Below are positions 18,040-23,024 of a DNA stretch of 23,024 bases, piece after piece. The position numbers and the translations under genes are program-made. The notes under the pieces are model-generated. The model was not told the DNA's origin, did no database searches, and saw nothing but the letters and a program-made list of their open reading frames with translations. How positions within the stretch are numbered: position 1 is the stretch's first letter; each line of letters starts with the position of its first letter. Where the stretch lies: NCBI GenBank assembly GCA_019648995.1, contig BLXT01007982.1:3519185-3542208 (forward strand), given 5' to 3'. The DNA is from Plakobranchus ocellatus. Its lineage: Eukaryota > Mollusca > Gastropoda > Plakobranchidae.

Positions 18040-20035
18040 CTTCAGTCTAGATTAAGTTTAAAATTACTAATCTAGATCTAAACTATTAAATCTAGATTGA
18101 TTTAAGAAAAACCTGGCACTACTAACTTTACGGCGACCAGTGCATCAAGATCTAACTTCATCAGCTGAGATTGAGTACGAGTATGCCAGTGTTGTTGTTT
18201 CTGCTTTCACAAATTACAGACAAAATGAAGAGATCGCTGGCCAGGCAATGTAAATTGTGATAGATCATATTAAATCTAGATCTAAAATATAATGCCTCTT
18301 CATTTCGCCTGTAGCTGATGGTGGGAGAATAAATTTTTTTTCTAATTTTCATAGAAATAGAGCCAGCCGTTTAAGAAACACTAAATCATAAAAAAAATCA
18401 TATCAAAGTTGTGTAGTTTGTACACCCATTGGCGTTAAATAATCGAAATGGCCGTCCACTTTAACAGGAAGGAAAACTGATAGGGATCGCAGTCCTCCAC
18501 CAGTGCCGCTACTTTAACACATTATTGACAATAGGCCTAAACCGCGACCTCTTCATTTCGTTAGTAACTAATGAAGGTAGATCTAGAAGCACGGGTCTTC
18601 TTAGAGTAAGTAGAATCTAATACCATCAACCTTTCACGACAAAAGTTGCTGGATCTGTAATTGTTTTTTTGTCTCTCTGGATAATAGATCTAGATTTTGA
18701 TCTCTACTTTTATTAGTGTATCAGGGCTGATAAGGGTTGGTCCACTTCAACAATATGTAGAACTTCCTGGCTTTGTTTGAACATTTTTCACAAACGAGCT
18801 AATGTCCCTAAATACATTGAAAACGTACGTCATTTGTATAGTAAACGCTGTTTTCATTGCAAAGTTTACCTAAAGAAAAAATAATTTTTACAAAAACCAT
18901 AATGAAAAAACAGATTTTTAAACTTTTGAGTGGCTAAGACTTCACATTGATCTTGAGCACAATTTTCCCTAAAGTTTTTTCTTCCCTTCTGAAACCAACT
19001 TTGCCTCTCTAATTTTAGCCATCAAAACATAAAATCACATGACCAGTAGATCTAGCACCGCAAATGAAAGTGTGAACGGATTTTCAGATGAAAGTGGGAG
19101 TTCAAGCAAGAAGGAACGATCAAAAACCTAAAAACTAGATCCAAATTTAGCCTTGATGTAATCTTGTTATTATGTTTTGTAAAAAAAAAAATGTAGGTTA
19201 AATCTAGATCTAGAGACCAAGATTCCATATCAAGGCCTTTATCTATACATTCTGGTACTTAGTGGTAGGACCGAAAGGTTTTTGTTGTGTTGAACTGATT
19301 GAGGTTCAACTAGATTCTAGATCTAGAATCTAGATCTAGATCTAAATTACATCAACATTAGATTATAAGTTCTAAGATCAACTCTAGACCAGAATGTTGA
19401 TCTAGATCCAGATGTTAACAAAATCTAAATGTTGGTCTTTATTCTAAGGGCCTATCAATATTTAAATGTTTATAAATTTATTTATTTTTTTTGTTGTTCT
19501 GACAAGACTTCCAAATATGCACACAAGAAAAGAAAATCTGAACAATCGATGTTAGCCTATTTCCAACTTCTCATATCACAGTAGGTCAATTTTTACTATT
19601 ATTGAATAATTGTGAAAAGTCAGAAAAGCAGCAATTTCATTTTGCATTATTTGTCTTAAAAGTCTTCATTGAATTTGAACTGATCAACTATAGTTCAACA
19701 GGATAATAGTGTTCATTAATTTTTGCAAAAGTGTATGAGATATCTTTGCCTTATAAACGAAAATATTATTGTAATTTTTTGTGTAGTTAAGTATTGTACA
19801 ATTTGACTAAAATACTAAAATTGCCATCATTTGGTCATTAATGTTATATGGAATATATCACTTTGTGTGGACGAATGGAAGACTTTCCTTCCTTTTTTTA
19901 GTTTGAATTGTTTAAAAGAGTAAAGTAATAGAAACTAATACAATTTCAGTCAGAGAGAGTGCCGATTTTGGGCAACTAAAACAAGGGCTCTGATATCAAG
20001 ATCTAGATCTAGAATCAAGTTAAAATTAGATCTAT
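18040..20035. repeat. Zone enriched in CTAGATCT / AGATCTAGA words
   Basis: Words built from alternating TCTAGA and AGATCT recur near 18046, 18070, 18087, 18268, 18572, 18685, 19046, 19201, 19310-19356, 19400, 19999 and 20028. The densest part (19310-19356) contains a 24-bp perfect palindrome. The words are scattered, not one tandem array. The intervening DNA is AT-rich and shows no gene. Confidence 0.65.
19310..19333. repeat. 24-bp perfect palindrome
   Basis: The central 20 bases AGATTCTAGATCTAGAATCT (19312-19331) equal their own reverse complement, and the symmetry extends two more bases on each side. The centre is GATC. It is embedded in the CTAGATCT-rich zone, and further AGATCTAGATCT follows directly. 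Confidence 0.85.
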
Positions 20036-21299
20036 ACTTTTTTCATTGATTTCAAAGAAGGGGAATAATAAATTCCAGTCCTGCATACGCTGTGGATTAT
20101 AATTTTTATTTTTGTAGGGAATTTACCACATCTTATGTTCTTTTCATCTTTTATCTTGAAGGATTTTTTTTTTTTTTTTTATTTCTATAAGATGTAAAAA
20201 TAATTATAGAAATTGAAAGAAAGAAAAAAAAAACCTGACATTTGAGACAAGTTAGGGGAAACGAGTGAGCGTAGCATTTTGCACATATTTTCAGTCATTG
20301 ATATTGCCATCCAGTTAAACCTTATTGCATTCTGTGAGCTTTGCAGTGATAAAACTGGATAGATGTCATGCTTCAATGCATACATAAAAATATTGGTGTC
20401 TTGAATAGCTTTTGAAAATTCAGTGAAAAGAAGTCTGACCAATCCAAACTGAAAGTTATTTACTTCACAAAGTACTAAAAATGTAACACATATATACAGC
20501 CCATTAGAACTGGTCTACAAAAATTCAATAGAAAATCTGTATTGTTGTATCAAGTTGCTTTGTTAAATAGATTCCATAGATTTTCAGAGTGTGTGTGCGT
20601 GTATGTCACTGTGTGTGTTTTTTTCACAATAAATTTCTTTTGTTATGAGAGGTCTCAAATAAAATTATAAAAGTGCATGAAAGAAATTTAATGTTCCAAT
20701 TATTAACCCAAAAGACTTCTCATCTTTTTGCATTTCATTTAATGTGGGGAGGGGCATCTAAAATCACTGACATTTTATTTACTTTTGTCACATTGAGTTT
20801 GCAATCTGATGAAGTCTTAAAGCCAGACTTGCCTTGTTATCTCTCTTATAAATAATATCTCTTAAATCTCTTTGTTGCTATATGCACTGTCTACAGTTTG
20901 CGCTCGTTCTTTGTTTTTCTCAAAGTCATTTTCTACAATTTTAAATATGTAGACCATATTTAAATGAGTCTGTGTTACTTATTGTCAGTATTCTACCATA
21001 ATGGCACTAAATTATTTTGGATCTTTCAAAGATCAAGAAAAAACTGAGTTTTATTTTTGGTTTGTGGGTACTGTTTCCATTGGCTTAATACCGTTTTAAA
21101 AAAAAATGTATTGTCAGATTTCTATAATTTATGATCACTATGTGATAGCTCTGAGGCTCAGGAATGCAAGGAAACTAAAATTGCATTATGGTGTAAATCA
21201 GACTTAGGCTAGGATTTTATGAGTGAAAAAAGAAACTCATTTAAATTCTTTACAAATTGGATCCATTATTATAGCTTTTTCTCTGTAGAAGTCTATGAA
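20036..21299. other. Stretch with no recognised gene
   Basis: AT-rich, with a T20 run near 20162-20181 and a GT-rich patch near 20588-20618. Open frames are short and without family features. Confidence 0.55.
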
Positions 21300-21845
21300 G
21301 CAGAGGTTTCACATTGAGCTAAGTCTACTTAGCACCTCTCTCTAATCATTTAGCAGAGGTCTCACATAACAATCTGTCTCTGTGTAACAGAGGTCTCACA
21401 TAACGAGCTTTCCCTGTATAGCAGAGGTATCATATAGGGAGCTATCTTTGTGTAGCAGAGGTCTCACAAAGCGAGCTATCTCTGTGTAGCAAAACTGTCA
21501 CATAACAAGCTGTCTCTGACTGTGTAACAGAGGTCTCACAAAGCAAACTGTCTTGTTCTGTGTAGCAGAGGTCTTACAAAACGAGCTGTCTCTTTGTAGC
21601 AGAGGTCTCACATAATGAGCTATAGATCTCTGTCTGGGTAGAGGAGCTTTCACAACACAAAATTGCATCTGTTGAGTCAAAGAGGTTTCACAAAAGAAAT
21701 TGACTCTGTGTAGAAGAGGTCATATAAAGCAGACTGTCTCTGTCTACGTAAAGATATTTCACAAAGCAAACTGCATCTGTTCATAAAGAATGTTTCACAT
21801 AGCGCACTGTCTTCATTTTTTTATAGAAATTTTACAAAGTTAAGG
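21300..21845. repeat. Degenerate 34-38 bp minisatellite, about 14-15 units
   Basis: Units start with a form of AGCAGAGGTCTCACA, continue TAACGAGCTGTCTCTGTGT, and repeat every 34-38 bases. The best-preserved units lie at about 21353-21640 (AGCAGAGGTCTCACAAAGCG, AGCAGAGGTCTTACAAAACG, AGCAGAGGTCTCACATAATG). Units decay towards both edges, the right edge keeping only TTTCACAAAGC-like cores. No frame stays open across the array, so it is non-coding. Confidence 0.85.
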
Positions 21846-22299
21846 CAAGTGGTAGGAGTAAGAGAAGGAGATAGTGAATCTGTTCTGTGATGAAAAGATG
21901 TGATTTTGTTATTTTGTTGTTTCGTAAGCCTTGATGTTTCTACAGTTCTCTGTTGTAAAATTTGCTTAGAAGTAAATGTTTTAGATATATACTTTATTGA
22001 AATATCATATTGGGGATTTTAGATGGATTGGACAGATTGTGTCATATGACTCAAATGCTGTCCTCGTCAAGGCTATATGGCAACCCGTGCAAGTCTGTAA
22101 CACAAGTACTTAGACACTGTAAAAGGCATGTGAGAAAAATGGTCTTTGTCCGCTCTTGAGGTTAATCTTGAGGTTGAGGAAACTGAAGTGAGTCCCTTAT
22201 CCAGAGTAAGCCATCGAATTCTGATTTTTTTCTTTGCACCTGGCATTGTTGGGCAAGTTTCCTTTTGCCTTTCTCTCCACCCTTACTTTGACTGAATCT

Positions 22300-22435
22300 T
22301 ATTAGACCTAGTTACTCAAGTGGTGCTGGGTGAACACAGCCCAGCAGATGAAATAATGTGTTGGCTCTGATTGAGGATTGAATTAGCCACCTCGGTATCG
22401 TAGACAATCACCTTACCATGCTGCATGACCCTAGA
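22300..22435 (-). mobile_element. Second tRNA-type SINE (different family)
   Basis: The minus strand reads GCATGGTAAGGTGATTGTCT (A-box-like TGGTAAGGTGA, 22418-22408), then ACGATACCGAGGTGGC and a degenerate B box AATTCAATCC. A body containing CTGCTGGGCTGTGTTCACCC and TAACTAGGTC follows. The spacing and order match a tRNA-derived SINE head. The body differs from SINE copies A-C, so it is a separate family. The boundaries are approximate. Confidence 0.5.
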
Positions 22436-22621
22436 TTCCTGAGGGAAGGGTCGGGCTTTAGAGGAGCAGCTGTTACAGAGGTCTTGAGTGATGTTGTGTG
22501 ATCTTCGAGCCTAACAATCGATTATCATGTGTCTGACTATGAGGGAAACTGCCCTTTGACTCTAGGTGGCCCACTGTCACAACCCTCTATCTGAAAAGTT
22601 GTTCAATTTGATGCCAAAAAC

Positions 22622-22756
22622 GATCTGCAATTGCTCGCAAACTCAGAAGGAATTCTCTCTTGTGGTTTGAGCCCTCGTCTTCTGTGCCTTGGCCTGTTGA
22701 AAGGCTCAAAGCTTGAGATCACATCGTTGTGAACCGGGTATAACAAAAAAAAAAAA
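22622..22756 (+). mobile_element. tRNA-derived SINE, copy C, with A tail
   Basis: GTGGTTTGAGCCC (B box, 22664-22674) is followed by GTGCCTTGGCCTGTTGAAAG, GAGATCACATCGTTGTGAAC, GGGTATAAC and a 12-base A tract (22745-22756). Copy A on the other strand shows the same series (TTTGAGCCC, GTGCCCTGGCCTGAGAG, AGATCACATTGTTGTTC, TATATAAC). The A-box end is poorly preserved. The A tail fixes the 3' end and + orientation. Confidence 0.55.
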
Positions 22757-22799
22757 TCCTAAAAGGATAAATTGAACCACATCAGAAACATGACATTTT

Positions 22800-23024
22800 C
22801 AATTTAGGACCCTAGATGGTATACTTTTAAGTACCCTTGTGACAACCTAGGACCCTTCGAGATAAACTTTAGTATCCTTAGTTACAACCTAGATCTCTTC
22901 GAGGTAAACTAAAGTATCCCCAGTCACCGCCTGGGACCACTCGAGATAAACTTCAACATACCCTGTCACAACCATGGACTCCTTGAGAAAAACTAAAGTA
23001 TCCCCAGTCACAACCAAGGACCCA
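22800..23024. repeat. 42-bp tandem repeat, at least 5.3 units, open at the window end
   Basis: Full units start at 22842, 22884, 22926 and 22968. A more diverged one precedes (22800) and a partial one (23010) runs off the end. The consensus includes ACAACCTAGGACCC, TTCGAGATAAACT and AAAGTATCCCCAGTC. Alternate units seem most alike (22884 and 22968 share AACTAAAGTATCCCCAGTC), hinting at an 84-bp higher-order step. Confidence 0.85.

Noticed and set aside
18440..18560. Slightly GC-richer patch with GAAATGGCCGTCC, considered as a promoter
   Set aside because: No adjoining gene, TATA or CpG cluster supports it; one YY1-like word is not enough.
21498..21680. 60-codon minus-strand frame with repeated VRPLL words
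   Set aside because: It lies inside the degenerate minisatellite, where unit length varies and breaks any frame.
21300..23024. Regular repeats considered as a CRISPR array
   Set aside because: The units abut without unique spacers and the genome is animal, so they are minisatellites.

Overview
The window is a piece of an animal nuclear genome. It is AT-rich, its genes are split by GT-AG introns, its introns are full of homopolymers and microsatellites, and it carries LINE and tRNA-SINE debris. The repeats (many CTAGATCT-type words, (TTGA)n LINE tails, SINEs and minisatellites) resemble mollusc DNA, most likely a gastropod. That assignment is inference; the sequence has no diagnostic marker.

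Only two protein genes are supported, and they are convergent. At the left end on the + strand lie the last three coding exons of a Kelch-repeat (KLHL-type) gene (607-747, 1317-1509, 1971-2193). Joined, they give about 185 residues covering the last 3.5 blades of a beta-propeller; the BTB/BACK part would lie upstream of the window. In the middle on the - strand is a complete NUBP1 (Nbp35-type) gene with four coding exons (15440-15264, 14247-14158, 12739-12592, 11575-10983). It encodes a 335-residue cytosolic Fe-S cluster scaffold P-loop ATPase with all expected cysteines. A 639-base run of N lies in its third intron. Nothing suggests the two genes work together.

The 8.8 kb between the two stop codons (2194-10982) holds 3' UTR sequence and repeats. 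The clearest is a probable TA-target DNA transposon remnant (3895-4816) lying in a (TA)n tract and carrying a nested tRNA-derived SINE. A second copy of that SINE is at about 7884-8008 and a third at 22622-22756. From 15456 to the end I see no gene. This 7.5 kb holds a zone enriched in CTAGATCT words (18040-20035), a degenerate 34-38 bp minisatellite (21300-21845), a second tRNA-type SINE (about 22300-22435) and a 42-bp tandem array that runs off the window end. The first bases of the window are the 3' end of a LINE reverse-transcriptase ORF.

I found no convincing new system. The repeats are the most unusual content.
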